Notes under the pieces: model-generated
What the model was told of the DNA's origin: nothing
Seen by the model: the letters and a program-made list of their open reading frames with translations, nothing else
Database searches by the model: none
In this document: in pieces, positions 1 to 9,391 of the stretch
How positions within the stretch are numbered: the stretch's first letter is position 1
Layout of the letters: each line of letters opens with the position of its first letter
Origin: Streptomyces sp. CBMA29
GTDB lineage: Bacteria; Actinomycetota; Actinomycetes; Streptomycetales; Streptomycetaceae
Assembly (NCBI RefSeq): GCF_014596445.1
Contig: NZ_MECL01000035.1
Location: forward strand, 90,525-154,524
Direction of reading: 5' to 3'
Length of the DNA: 64,000 nucleotides
Translations under genes and position numbers: made by a program

Positions 1-140
1 CCAGAGTCACTGCCATCTCGGTCCGGTCCTTCTTGCAGGGGGTGGTGGGCGCGAGGGGCGCCGTGAGGTGCGCGTTCCCGCTCGCAGGGGCACATGGTCT
101 CACTTCGTGGACGCGAGGGGGAGCGGTGGTGCGTGTGAGA

Positions 141-220
141 GAAAGCGCTTACATTCGAGACCAGGAGACTCTTGTCGAACTCGGTCTGTGGCGGCTAGCG
201 TGAAGCGTAAGAAAGCGCTT
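141..220. promoter_or_regulatory. Paired LacI-type operators around a promoter
   Basis: The ten-base sequence GAAAGCGCTT occurs twice, at 141-150 and 211-220. Its core AAGCGCTT is a perfect palindrome of the kind bound by LacI-family sugar repressors. A plausible promoter lies between and over the second copy: TTGTCG at 172-177, an 18-base spacer and TAGCGT at 196-201. The start codon of the first catabolic gene follows at 288. The arrangement suggests repression of the three-gene sugar operon by a LacI-type regulator encoded outside the window. No gene is visible in bases 1-287. Confidence 0.6.
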
Positions 221-287
221 GCTAATAGCTAGCTGGTGACGATGGGCGCGTTCCTATGCGCCAGGCAGCGACGAGAGGACTTGTCAC

Positions 288-1439
288 GTGACACGCAGGA
301 CAGTGCGGATCGCCATGAACGGCGTCACCGGGCGGATGGGATACCGGCAGCACCTGGTCCGCTCCGTCCTGAGCCTGCGTGAGCAGGGCGGACTCGACCT
401 CGGCGACGGCACCACGCTGTGGCCCGAGCCGATCCTGCTGGGCCGGCGCGAGCACGCGTTGCGGGCCATGGCCGAGCGGCACGGCATCGAGCACTGGTCG
501 ACCGACCTCGACGCCGTCCTCGCCGACCCTTCCGTTGACATCTACTTCGACTCGCAGGTGACCGCGGCCCGCGAGACCGCGCTGAAGGCGGCCATCGCCG
601 CGGGCAAGCACATCTACTGCGAGAAGCCCACCGCCACCTCACTCGACGGAGCGCTGGAACTCGCCCGGCTCGCCACCGCCGCGGGCGTCAAGCACGGCGT
701 CGTGCAGGACAAGCTCTTCCTGCCGGGCCTGCTGAAGCTCAAGCGGCTCATCGACGGCGGCTTCTTCGGCCGGATCCTGTCCGTCCGCGGCGAATTCGGT
801 TACTGGGTCTTCGAAGGCGACTGGCAGAGCGCCCAACGCCCCTCCTGGAACTACCGCTCGCAGGACGGCGGCGGCATCGTGGCCGACATGTTCCCGCACT
901 GGGAGTACCTGCTGCACGAGCTGTTCGGCCGGGTCCGTACCGTCCAGACGCTGGCCACCACCCACATCCCGCAGCGCTGGGACGAGAAGGACAAGCCGTA
1001 CGACGCCACCGCGGACGACGCCGCCTACGGTGTCTTCGAGCTGGAGGGCGGCGCCGTCGCGCAGATCAACTCCTCCTGGGCGGTCCGCGTCAACCGCGAC
1101 GAATTGGTGGAGTTCCAGGTCGACGGCACGCACGGCTCCGCTGTCGCCGGGCTGCGTAACTGCCGCGTGCAGCATCGTTCCGCCACGCCGAAGCCGGTGT
1201 GGAATCCGGACCTGCCCGCCACCGAGTCCTTCAGGGACCAGTGGCAGGAGGTCCCGGACAACGGCGACTTCGACAACGGATTCAAGGTCCAGTGGGAGCT
1301 GTTCCTGCGGCACGTCGTGCTCGACGAGCCCTGGCAGTGGGACCTGCTGGCCGGTGCCCGGGGCGTCCAGCTCGCCGAACTCGGCCTGGCCTCCTCCGCG
1401 CAGGGCCGCCGCTTCGAGGTTCCGGAGCTGACCCTGTGA
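288..1439 (+). CDS. Gfo/Idh/MocA family NAD(P)-dependent oxidoreductase
   Basis: The 383-residue protein has the N-terminal Rossmann fold of the Gfo/Idh/MocA family: a beta strand followed by a glycine motif around residues 11-18, and the family's EKP signature at 112-114, where the lysine is the usual catalytic residue. The C-terminal half is the alpha/beta substrate domain. Family members oxidise or epimerise sugars, inositols and similar cyclic polyols. The GTG start at 288 follows an AGAGGA-like ribosome site. The stop overlaps the next start as GTGA, so it is translationally coupled to the dihydrodipicolinate-synthase-like gene. The substrate cannot be told from sequence. Confidence 0.9.
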   Translation: MTRRTVRIAMNGVTGRMGYRQHLVRSVLSLREQGGLDLGDGTTLWPEPILLGRREHALRAMAERHGIEHWSTDLDAVLADPSVDIYFDSQVTAARETALKAAIAAGKHIYCEKPTATSLDGALELARLATAAGVKHGVVQDKLFLPGLLKLKRLIDGGFFGRILSVRGEFGYWVFEGDWQSAQRPSWNYRSQDGGGIVADMFPHWEYLLHELFGRVRTVQTLATTHIPQRWDEKDKPYDATADDAAYGVFELEGGAVAQINSSWAVRVNRDELVEFQVDGTHGSAVAGLRNCRVQHRSATPKPVWNPDLPATESFRDQWQEVPDNGDFDNGFKVQWELFLRHVVLDEPWQWDLLAGARGVQLAELGLASSAQGRRFEVPELTL

Positions 1440-2590
1440 GCATCCTGCTGCCGGACGCGTCCGGTGAAACGCGCACCTATGTGCCGCGTTCGGAATCCGT
1501 CACCTATAGCGCGGATCTTCCGCTGCGCAGCCGCGTCGTCTACTCCGCCGCCCACGTCGTGGCCGACCCGCTGCGGACGGCGGCCGACGAGCCCGCGGCC
1601 GTCGACTGGGACGCCACTCTCGCCTTCCGCCGCCATCTGTGGTCGCACGGGCTGGGCGTGGCCGAGGCCATGGACACCGCACAGCGCGGCATGGGGCTCG
1701 ACTGGGCGGGCGCGGCGGAGCTGATCCGCAGGTCGGCGACCGAGGCGCGCGCCGTCGGCGGCCGGATCGCCTGTGGCGTCGGCACCGACCAGCTCACCGG
1801 CCCCGCCGCCACACTGGACGAGGTCGCCGCCGCGTACGAGGAGCAGTTGGCGCTCGTCGAGGCGGCCGGTTCGCAGGCCGTCCTCATGGCGTCCCGCGCC
1901 CTCGCCGCGGTCGCCAAGGGTCCTGAGGACTATCTGGAGGTGTACGGGCGGCTGCTGCGTCAGGCCGGCGACCCGGTGATCCTGCACTGGCTCGGCCCGA
2001 TGTTCGACCCGGCGCTCGCCGGGTACTGGGGCAGCGACGACCTGGACGCGGCGACCGCCACCTTCCTCGACGTCATCAAGGCCCACCCGGACAAGATCGA
2101 CGGCGTGAAGATCTCGCTGCTCGACGCGCGGCGCGAGGTCGAGCTGCGCCGCCGCCTGCCGCAGGGCGTGCGCTGCTACACCGGCGACGACTTCAACTAC
2201 CCCGAGCTGATCGAGGGCGACGAACAGGGCTTCAGCCACGCGCTGCTCGGCGTCTTCGACCCGCTCGCGCCCCTGGCGTCGGCGGCCGTCAGCGCCCTCG
2301 ACACCGGAGACGCCGCCGGTTTCCGCCGCGTCCTCGACCCCACCGTCGAGCTGTCCCGGCATCTGTTCCAGACACCGACACGCTTCTACAAGACCGGTGT
2401 CGTCCTGCTCGCCTGGCTGGCCGGGCACCAGTCGCACTTCAGCATGGTCGGCGGTCTCCAGTCGGCCCGTTCCCTGCCGCATCTCGCCCGCGCCTATGAA
2501 TTGGCTGACCGGATCGGCCTGTTCCCCGACCCCGGACTCGCCGAGGCGCGGATGCGCGGACTGCTCGCCGTATACGGAGTGGACGCATGA
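1436..2590 (+). CDS. Dihydrodipicolinate synthase-like protein (DUF993 family)
   Basis: This 384-residue protein resembles the DUF993 branch of the DapA/NanA TIM-barrel aldolase superfamily found in actinobacterial sugar operons. An open frame continues upstream to 1199, but the GTG at 1436 overlaps the stop of the preceding oxidoreductase (GTGA) and gives the expected length. The frame upstream of it only shadows that gene. The first residues read VSILLPDASG. A substrate-binding barrel is likely, probably acting as a lyase or dehydratase on the keto-sugar product of the neighbouring oxidoreductase. It ends in an ATGA overlap with the following isomerase gene. Exact reaction unknown. Confidence 0.8.
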   Translation: MSILLPDASGETRTYVPRSESVTYSADLPLRSRVVYSAAHVVADPLRTAADEPAAVDWDATLAFRRHLWSHGLGVAEAMDTAQRGMGLDWAGAAELIRRSATEARAVGGRIACGVGTDQLTGPAATLDEVAAAYEEQLALVEAAGSQAVLMASRALAAVAKGPEDYLEVYGRLLRQAGDPVILHWLGPMFDPALAGYWGSDDLDAATATFLDVIKAHPDKIDGVKISLLDARREVELRRRLPQGVRCYTGDDFNYPELIEGDEQGFSHALLGVFDPLAPLASAAVSALDTGDAAGFRRVLDPTVELSRHLFQTPTRFYKTGVVLLAWLAGHQSHFSMVGGLQSARSLPHLARAYELADRIGLFPDPGLAEARMRGLLAVYGVDA

Positions 2591-3489
2591 CCGTACCGAC
2601 GTCGCCCGACCCCGCATCCTCCGAATCCGCCTCTCATAGCGACGGGTACGGCGACGTGACCGGCGACCTCTCGCGGCTGAGCATCAACCAGGAGACCGTC
2701 AAACAGTGGTCGCTGCCCGAGCTTGCCAAGGGCTGCGTGGCGGCCGAGATCGGCTCGGTGGGGCTGTGGCGGGCGCCGGTGCAGGAGTACGGCGTCGAGC
2801 GTGCCGCGGATCTGATGCGGGACAGCGGGCTCACCGTGACGTCGCTGTGCCGCGGCGGATTCTTCACCGCGACCGACCCGGCGGAGCGGGCGACCGCGCT
2901 GGACGACAACCGTGCGGCGATCGACGAGGCGGCGACGCTGGCGACGGCCACCCTTGTGCTGGTCTCGGGTGGCCTGCCCCTGGGCGACCGCGACATCGCC
3001 GCCGCCAGGGAGCGGGTCGCCGACGCGATCGGCGAGCTGGCGCCCTACGCGGCGGAGCGCGGGGTACGGCTCGCGATCGAGCCCCTGCACCCGATGTACG
3101 CCGCCGACCGGTGTGTGGTCTCCACGCTCGGCCAGGCGCTGGACATCGCCGAGCGCTTCCCCGCGGACCAGGTGGGTGTGGTGGTCGACACCTATCACTT
3201 GTGGTGGGACGACCTGACGCCCGCGCAGATCGTCAGGGCCGGGTCGGGCGGCAGGATCGCCTCCTTCCAGGTCGCCGACTGGGTGACACCGCTGCCGGAG
3301 GGGGTGCTGCTGGGGCGGGGACAGCTCGGTGACGGCTGCGTTGACCTGCGGGGACTGCGTGAGCAGGTGGACGCGACTGGCTTCCGTGGACCGGTCGAGG
3401 TGGAGATCTTCAACCCAGCTCTGTGGGCCAGGGACGGCGCTGAACTGGTCGCCGAGATCGCCGACCGGTACCTCCGGCACGTTCTCTGA
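2587..3489 (+). CDS. Sugar phosphate isomerase/epimerase-like TIM barrel
   Basis: The 300-residue protein belongs to the xylose-isomerase-like TIM-barrel family (IolE/IolH/hydroxypyruvate-isomerase type). Visible metal-ligand-type motifs include AIEPLHP near residue 162 and VVDTYHLWWD near residue 200. A conserved PVEVEIFN segment lies near the C terminus. Such enzymes isomerise or epimerise keto-sugars using a divalent metal. It starts by ATGA overlap with the preceding gene and ends the three-gene operon; a strong hairpin follows at 3638. With the oxidoreductase and the DapA-like protein it probably degrades an inositol- or sugar-like carbon source. Confidence 0.85.
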   Translation: MTVPTSPDPASSESASHSDGYGDVTGDLSRLSINQETVKQWSLPELAKGCVAAEIGSVGLWRAPVQEYGVERAADLMRDSGLTVTSLCRGGFFTATDPAERATALDDNRAAIDEAATLATATLVLVSGGLPLGDRDIAAARERVADAIGELAPYAAERGVRLAIEPLHPMYAADRCVVSTLGQALDIAERFPADQVGVVVDTYHLWWDDLTPAQIVRAGSGGRIASFQVADWVTPLPEGVLLGRGQLGDGCVDLRGLREQVDATGFRGPVEVEIFNPALWARDGAELVAEIADRYLRHVL

Positions 3490-3637
3490 AAAAAACTTGA
3501 GAGATTACGCATCCGTCGTACAACCCTTCCGGGGGGTCGGTGGTCTTACTGGGCATCAAGGCTCCTGGGAGGGGTTTCACGGAGCCAAGAGGGAAATGCG
3601 CCCGAGGGGGGCTTCGGGGGTAGTAGGGGGGAAAACG

Positions 3638-3666
3638 AAGAGGTCCGGCCTTGTGCCGGACCTCTT
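3638..3666. terminator. Bidirectional terminator hairpin between convergent genes
   Basis: A perfect 12-bp stem, AAGAGGTCCGGC (3638-3649) with GCCGGACCTCTT (3655-3666), has a five-base loop and short A and T runs at its ends. It sits between the plus-strand sugar operon and the minus-strand DUF937 gene and could terminate both. Confidence 0.8.
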
Positions 3667-3733
3667 TCGTCTCTCTGTGCGGGCGCTGTGACCGCCGGGG
3701 CGGCTCGCCGCGTCGCCTCACTTCGCCGTCGCC

Positions 3734-4162
3734 CTACTTCGCCCGGCGGGCCCGCTTCGCCAGCACCGTCGCCACCACGGGAATGAGCATCTCCAGCGCC
3801 CCCGAGACGGCCGCCACCGGCAGACCCGTCCGCTTCGATACCGCGCGGGCCGTCGGGGCGGTCGCCTTGCGCAGCACCGTGGTGAGCAGACCGCCGCCCA
3901 CGCCTGTGCCGAGCCCCGCGAAACCGGCGACCCCGGTGAGCGGCTCCGGCTCCGAGGCGGCCTCTTCCAGCGCCTGGCTCAACTCCGCGGTTCCGCCCGG
4001 TGTCACCGCCTCGTCCGTGACCACACCGGTCAGCGAACCGACCGAGGCACCCACGACCTGCCGAGCCGCGTCCGTGTCCGTGCCGAGCCGCTCGGCCATC
4101 TCCTGAAGCCGCTCGTCACCCAGCTCGGTCAGCACTTCGTCCTGCAGCGGTCGGTCGCTCAT
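3734..4162 (-). CDS. DUF937-type small protein
   Basis: The 142-residue protein beginning MSDRPLQDEV contains the DUF937-like pattern: an alanine/glutamate-rich helical region starting LTELGDERLQEMAERLG and a glycine-rich hydrophobic middle (GLGTGVGGGLL). It ends in a basic tail KRARRAK. The open frame extends upstream to 4315, but that part is arginine/proline-rich and overlaps the recD2 promoter region, so the start at 4162 is preferred. Function unknown. It is convergent with the sugar operon and divergent from the helicase gene. Confidence 0.75.
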   Translation of the reverse strand: MSDRPLQDEVLTELGDERLQEMAERLGTDTDAARQVVGASVGSLTGVVTDEAVTPGGTAELSQALEEAASEPEPLTGVAGFAGLGTGVGGGLLTTVLRKATAPTARAVSKRTGLPVAAVSGALEMLIPVVATVLAKRARRAK

Positions 4163-4250
4163 GTGCCGCACGCTACGCGGGTGCGCGAGCGGCGGCCCCC
4201 GGGGTTCGGCCGAACGCGTGAAGGGTCGGCGCCGGGTGGCCCGAGCGGCG

Positions 4251-4289
4251 TTGTCCACAGGGGGAGTTGCCGCCGGAGAGTTATCCACA
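4251..4289 (+). promoter_or_regulatory. Pair of DnaA-box-like sites upstream of recD2
   Basis: TTGTCCACA at 4251-4259 matches the usual Streptomyces DnaA box. TTATCCACA at 4281-4289 matches the classical bacterial DnaA box. They are in the same orientation, exactly 30 bases apart (about three helical turns), and lie 80-118 bases before the helicase start. This could couple helicase expression to DnaA level; a replication origin is not supported, because only two boxes are present. Confidence 0.6.
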
Positions 4290-4368
4290 GGGCGGGAACG
4301 GGGTGTCCGAGCCAACCGGTACCTTCGGAGCAGATCACCAACGGGAGGGCCGGGAAGGGAGGCCGAGC

Positions 4369-6588
4369 ATGGGGGAGTCGGGGCTGGCCGTGCTGGACGG
4401 CGTCCTGGAACGGATCACGTACGCCAACGAGGACACCGGGTACACGGTCGCGCGGGTGGACACCGGCCGAGGCTCGGGGGATCTGCTGACGGTCGTCGGC
4501 GCGCTGCTGGGGGCGCAGCCGGGGGAGTCGCTGCGGATGCACGGCCGCTGGGGCTCGCATCCGCAGTACGGCAAGCAGTTCAGTGTCGAGAACTACACGA
4601 CGGTGCTGCCGGCCACGATCCAGGGGATACGCCGCTATCTGGGATCGGGGCTGATCAAGGGCATCGGGCCGAGGATCGCCGAACGAATCGTCGACCACTT
4701 CGGCACCGGCACGCTGGAGATCATCGAGGGTGAGCCGAAGCGGCTGATCGAGGTGCCGGGGCTTGGCCCCAAGCGCACCAAGCTGATCGCCGCCGCGTGG
4801 GAGGAGCAGAAGGCGATCAAGGAGGTGATGGTCTTCCTCCAGGGAGTGGGGGTGTCCACTTCCATCGCCGTGCGGATCTACAAGGGCTACGGGGACGCGT
4901 CGATCTCCGTGGTGAAGAACCAGCCGTACCGGCTGGCCGCCGAGGTCTGGGGGATCGGCTTCCTGACCGCGGACCGGATCGCGCAGGCGGTCGGGATACC
5001 CCATGACAGCCCGGAGCGGGTCAAGGCCGGATTGCAGTACGCCCTGTCGCAGGCCACCGACGGCGGCAACTGCTATCTGCCCGAGGAGCGGCTGATCGCG
5101 GACTCGGTGAAGCTGCTCCAGGTCGACACGGGGCTGGTGATCGACTGCCTCGGCGAGCTGGCCGACGAGGAGGGCGTGGTCCGGGAGGGCGTGCCCTCGC
5201 CGGACGGGCACGAGGAGCAGGTGAAGGCCGTCTACCTGGTCCCCTTCCACCGGGCCGAGATATCGCTCGCCGCCCAGTTGCTACGGCTGCTGCGCGGACC
5301 GGAGGACCGGCTGCCCGCCTTCCGGGACGTGGAGTGGGACAAGGCACTGGCCTGGCTGGCGACCAGGACAGGAGCCGATCTCGCACCGGAACAGCAGGAG
5401 GCGGTACGGCTGGCGCTGACCGAGAAGGTCGCCGTGCTCACCGGCGGCCCCGGCTGCGGCAAATCGTTCACCGTGCGCTCGGTGGTGGAGCTGGCGCGCG
5501 CGAAGAAGGCCAAGGTGGTGCTGGCCGCCCCGACCGGCCGCGCCGCCAAGCGGCTGGCCGAGCTGACCGGCGCCGAGGCATCGACCGTGCACCGCCTGCT
5601 GGAGCTGAAGCCGGGCGGCGACGCTGCGTACGACAAGGACCGGCCGCTGGACGCGGATCTGGTGGTGGTCGACGAGGCGTCGATGCTCGACCTGCTGCTG
5701 GCGAACAAGCTGGTGAAGGCGGTGCCGCCGGGCGCGCACCTGCTGTTCGTCGGCGATGTGGACCAGTTGCCGAGCGTCGGCGCCGGTGAGGTGCTGCGTG
5801 ACCTGCTCGCGGCGGACGGCCCCGTGCCCGCCGTGCGGCTCACGCGTATCTTCCGGCAGGCCCAGCAGTCCGGGGTGGTGACCAACGCGCACCGGATCAA
5901 CTCCGGTGTCCCGCCGCTCACTCAGGGCCTGCCCGACTTCTTCCTCTTCGCCGAGGAGGACTCGGAGGAGGTGGCCAGGCTCACCGTGGACGTGGTGGCC
6001 CGCCGCATCCCGGCCCGCTTCGGGCTCGACCCGCGCCGGGACGTCCAGGTGCTCGCGCCGATGCACCGGGGCCCTGCGGGCGCGGGCGTGCTCAACGGAC
6101 TGCTCCAGCAGGCCGTCACCCCGGCGCGGCCCGACCTGCCCGAGCGCCGTTTCGGCGGCCGGACATTCCGGGTCGGCGACAAGGTCACCCAGATCAGGAA
6201 CAACTATGACAAGGGGGCGAACGGCGTCTTCAACGGCACGGTCGGCGTGGTCACCGGGCTGGACACCGTCGAGCAGCGCCTCACCGTGCACACAGACGAG
6301 GACGAGGAGATTCCGTACGACTTCGACGAGCTGGACGAGCTGGCCCACGCGTACGCGGTGACGATCCACCGCTCGCAGGGCAGCGAGTATCCGGCGGTGG
6401 TGATCCCTGTCACCACCAGTGCCTGGATGATGCTGCAGCGCAATCTGCTCTACACCGCTGTGACCAGGGCGAAGCGGCTCGTGGTGCTGGTCGGATCGCG
6501 TCGCGCCATCGGTCAGGCGGTGCGGACGGTGTCGGCGGGAAAGCGCTTCACGGCTCTCGACCACCGGCTGTCCAGGGGCGCAAAATAG
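4369..6588 (+). CDS. recD2: RecD2-type ATP-dependent DNA helicase
   Basis: This 739-residue protein is a stand-alone RecD-like (RecD2) superfamily 1B helicase that unwinds DNA 5' to 3' in repair and recombination. The N-terminal OB-like segment (LERITYANEDTGYTVARV) is followed by helix-hairpin-helix repeats (GLIKGIGPRIAERI, VPGLGPKRTKLI) typical of RecD2. The Walker A motif GGPGCGKS has its lysine at residue 365, a DEASMLD Walker B follows, and a C-terminal UvrD-like motif (AVTIHRSQGSEYP, YTAVTRAK) is present. The ATG at 4369 has a GGGAAGGGA ribosome site and gives the family length. A longer open frame to 4267 runs through the DnaA boxes and is less likely. Confidence 0.93.
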   Translation: MGESGLAVLDGVLERITYANEDTGYTVARVDTGRGSGDLLTVVGALLGAQPGESLRMHGRWGSHPQYGKQFSVENYTTVLPATIQGIRRYLGSGLIKGIGPRIAERIVDHFGTGTLEIIEGEPKRLIEVPGLGPKRTKLIAAAWEEQKAIKEVMVFLQGVGVSTSIAVRIYKGYGDASISVVKNQPYRLAAEVWGIGFLTADRIAQAVGIPHDSPERVKAGLQYALSQATDGGNCYLPEERLIADSVKLLQVDTGLVIDCLGELADEEGVVREGVPSPDGHEEQVKAVYLVPFHRAEISLAAQLLRLLRGPEDRLPAFRDVEWDKALAWLATRTGADLAPEQQEAVRLALTEKVAVLTGGPGCGKSFTVRSVVELARAKKAKVVLAAPTGRAAKRLAELTGAEASTVHRLLELKPGGDAAYDKDRPLDADLVVVDEASMLDLLLANKLVKAVPPGAHLLFVGDVDQLPSVGAGEVLRDLLAADGPVPAVRLTRIFRQAQQSGVVTNAHRINSGVPPLTQGLPDFFLFAEEDSEEVARLTVDVVARRIPARFGLDPRRDVQVLAPMHRGPAGAGVLNGLLQQAVTPARPDLPERRFGGRTFRVGDKVTQIRNNYDKGANGVFNGTVGVVTGLDTVEQRLTVHTDEDEEIPYDFDELDELAHAYAVTIHRSQGSEYPAVVIPVTTSAWMMLQRNLLYTAVTRAKRLVVLVGSRRAIGQAVRTVSAGKRFTALDHRLSRGAK

Positions 6589-6644
6589 GCACTGAGTGCC
6601 ACCTTTCGGCCCGATGGCCGACCCCGAGTGCACACGCCAGTGCC
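6588..6644. promoter_or_regulatory. Inverted repeat and half-site upstream of citrate synthase
   Basis: GGCACTgAGTGCC (6588-6600) is a perfect 6-bp inverted repeat that begins on the last base of the recD2 stop. AGTGCC recurs at 6639-6644, with a related GAGTGCAC between. The spacing and repeated half-site look like a dimeric regulator's operator for the citrate synthase gene starting at 6713. The regulator is not identified. Confidence 0.4.
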
Positions 6645-6712
6645 AAATGGGGGACAGTGGACCTCGTCAGGGCACCTCGAAGAAGAGGCAACACCGTCGG
6701 TGAGGGAATGAC

Positions 6713-8002
<1,290 letters not shown>

Positions 8003-8038
8003 GCCAGGGCTGAGCCTGGCTGGACCACGCATGAAGAA

Positions 8039-8114
8039 GCGCCCCGCGCTGGATCCCCCCACGGGTCCGGCACGGGGCGCTCCCGTTCCCGGAACGGATC
8101 CCCCCACGGGTCCG
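8039..8114 (+). terminator. Tandem hairpin block with an exact 19-base repeat
   Basis: GGATCCCCCCACGGGTCCG occurs twice, at 8051-8069 and 8096-8114. Each copy can fold by itself (GGATCC with GGGTCC). The first lies inside an 8-bp stem GCGCCCCG (8039-8046) / CGGGGCGC (8073-8080). The block starts 36 bases after the citrate synthase stop and is most simply a transcription terminator or mRNA-stabilising structure. The repeat suggests a duplicated hairpin. Confidence 0.6.
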
Positions 8115-8291
8115 ACCGGGCGTCTTTCGGCGGCTGCGCCGTGCCGGGACGACTGCGGCCCGGGAGGGCCGCTCAAAGCTCCCCGGACATCGCCCCGGCG
8201 ACGCATTCACGGGCCGTCCCCCAAGACAGCCCGTTCCGCAGCCCCCCACCGGCTCCGCCGGGAGCGCGGTGCTCAAGAGATAAGACCCACG

Positions 8292-8307
8292 AACCACCGT
8301 AATGGTT
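8292..8307. promoter_or_regulatory. AACCA-N6-TGGTT inverted repeat upstream of the SDR gene
   Basis: AACCA (8292-8296) and TGGTT (8303-8307) form an inverted repeat in a locally A/T-richer stretch about 120 bases before the SDR start. It may be an operator. Apart from this and the tandem hairpins, the 424-base gap 8003-8426 holds nothing recognisable. Confidence 0.3.
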
Positions 8308-8426
8308 ACGTTCCAAGCCCTGTGATCTACGTCTCTTCGAATGGGGGCGTTTTCGCAGGCTACCCCGCTCGCGGGCGGTATGGGGCGATCCCGTAGCGTG
8401 CTGTCTCCTCATGAGGGGCGGAGTAC

Positions 8427-9173
8427 ATGGCACAGAACGGGACAGCGGGCCGGAGCGTCGTCGTGACCGGCGGGGGTACGGGCATCGGTCGGGCGATCTC
8501 GATCCGCTTCGCCGAGGAGGGCCACCACGTCACGATCGTCGGCCGTCGCCGTGAGGTCCTGCACGCCACCGCGGAGGAGCTGCGCCGGGAACGCGGGCTT
8601 GACGTCACCCCGGTCGCCTGCGACCTGGCCGACCCCGACGACGTCGAGGCGGCGCTCCGGCACCTGCCCGAGCAGGTCGACGTCCTGGTGAACAACGCGG
8701 GCAGCCGGGAGCTGGCGATCGGTGCGGGCCCGCACGGGGTGCTCGCCCGCTGGCGCGGCGACTTCGAGCGCAATGTGCTGACCGCGGTGCTGCTGACCGA
8801 ATCGCTGCGGGACCGCTTCACCGACAGCGGCCGGGTGGTCACGGTCACCTCGGTTGCCGCGTTGCGCGGCGGCGGCTCCTACGGTGCCTCCAAGGCCGCC
8901 CTGCACGCCTGGAACCACTCGCTGGCCGCCCAGCTCGGACCGCAGGGCGTCACGTGCAACATCGTGGCGCCCGGCACCGTGGCGGGCACCGAATTCTTCG
9001 GCTCGCGGCTCAACGACGCCGAGCTGACCCGGCGGGCCGGGCGCACGCTCGTGGGCCGGGTCGGCCACCCCGCCGACGTGGCGGCGGCCGTGGTCTTCCT
9101 CGCGTCCCCCGAGGCGGGCTTCATCACCGGCGAGATCCTTCAGTGCAACGGCGGCGAACTGCTCGGCCGGTGA
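8427..9173 (+). CDS. SDR family oxidoreductase
   Basis: The 248-residue protein is a classical short-chain dehydrogenase/reductase. The cofactor motif TGGGTGIGR lies at residues 12-20, NNAG near residue 88, and the active-site YGASK near residue 151, with a serine upstream in VTVTSVAAL. Classical SDRs reduce or oxidise alcohols and ketones with NAD(P)H. The C-terminal GEILQCNGGE motif is as in FabG-like members. The ATG at 8427 follows a GAGGGGCGG ribosome site. It stands alone between citrate synthase and a DedA-like gene, so no pathway can be assigned. Confidence 0.92.
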   Translation: MAQNGTAGRSVVVTGGGTGIGRAISIRFAEEGHHVTIVGRRREVLHATAEELRRERGLDVTPVACDLADPDDVEAALRHLPEQVDVLVNNAGSRELAIGAGPHGVLARWRGDFERNVLTAVLLTESLRDRFTDSGRVVTVTSVAALRGGGSYGASKAALHAWNHSLAAQLGPQGVTCNIVAPGTVAGTEFFGSRLNDAELTRRAGRTLVGRVGHPADVAAAVVFLASPEAGFITGEILQCNGGELLGR

Positions 9174-9391
9174 CCCGGTGACCCGGTGACCCGGTGGGCC
9201 AGTGCTCCGGGGCCATTCCGCGTTCCGTGACAGGCGCGCCCGTACTCCCTGAGGAGTAGCCCGACTGGACCCTCAGGATGAATTCTCCTGGGAGCCCCCG
9301 AGGAATCCCCTGATCCACGGGAAACCCCCTTGCCCCGTCCCACCGGCCGCTGTCAGTTTTGAAGCCCGGGGGCGGGAAGAGGGGCGGTGGA

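Noticed and set aside
1025..2617. 530-codon minus-strand frame opposite the first two sugar genes
   Set aside because: No motifs and unnatural composition; antisense shadow of the operon.
4251..4289. DnaA boxes as a replication origin
   Set aside because: Only two boxes, no dnaA/dnaN genes nearby and no box cluster.
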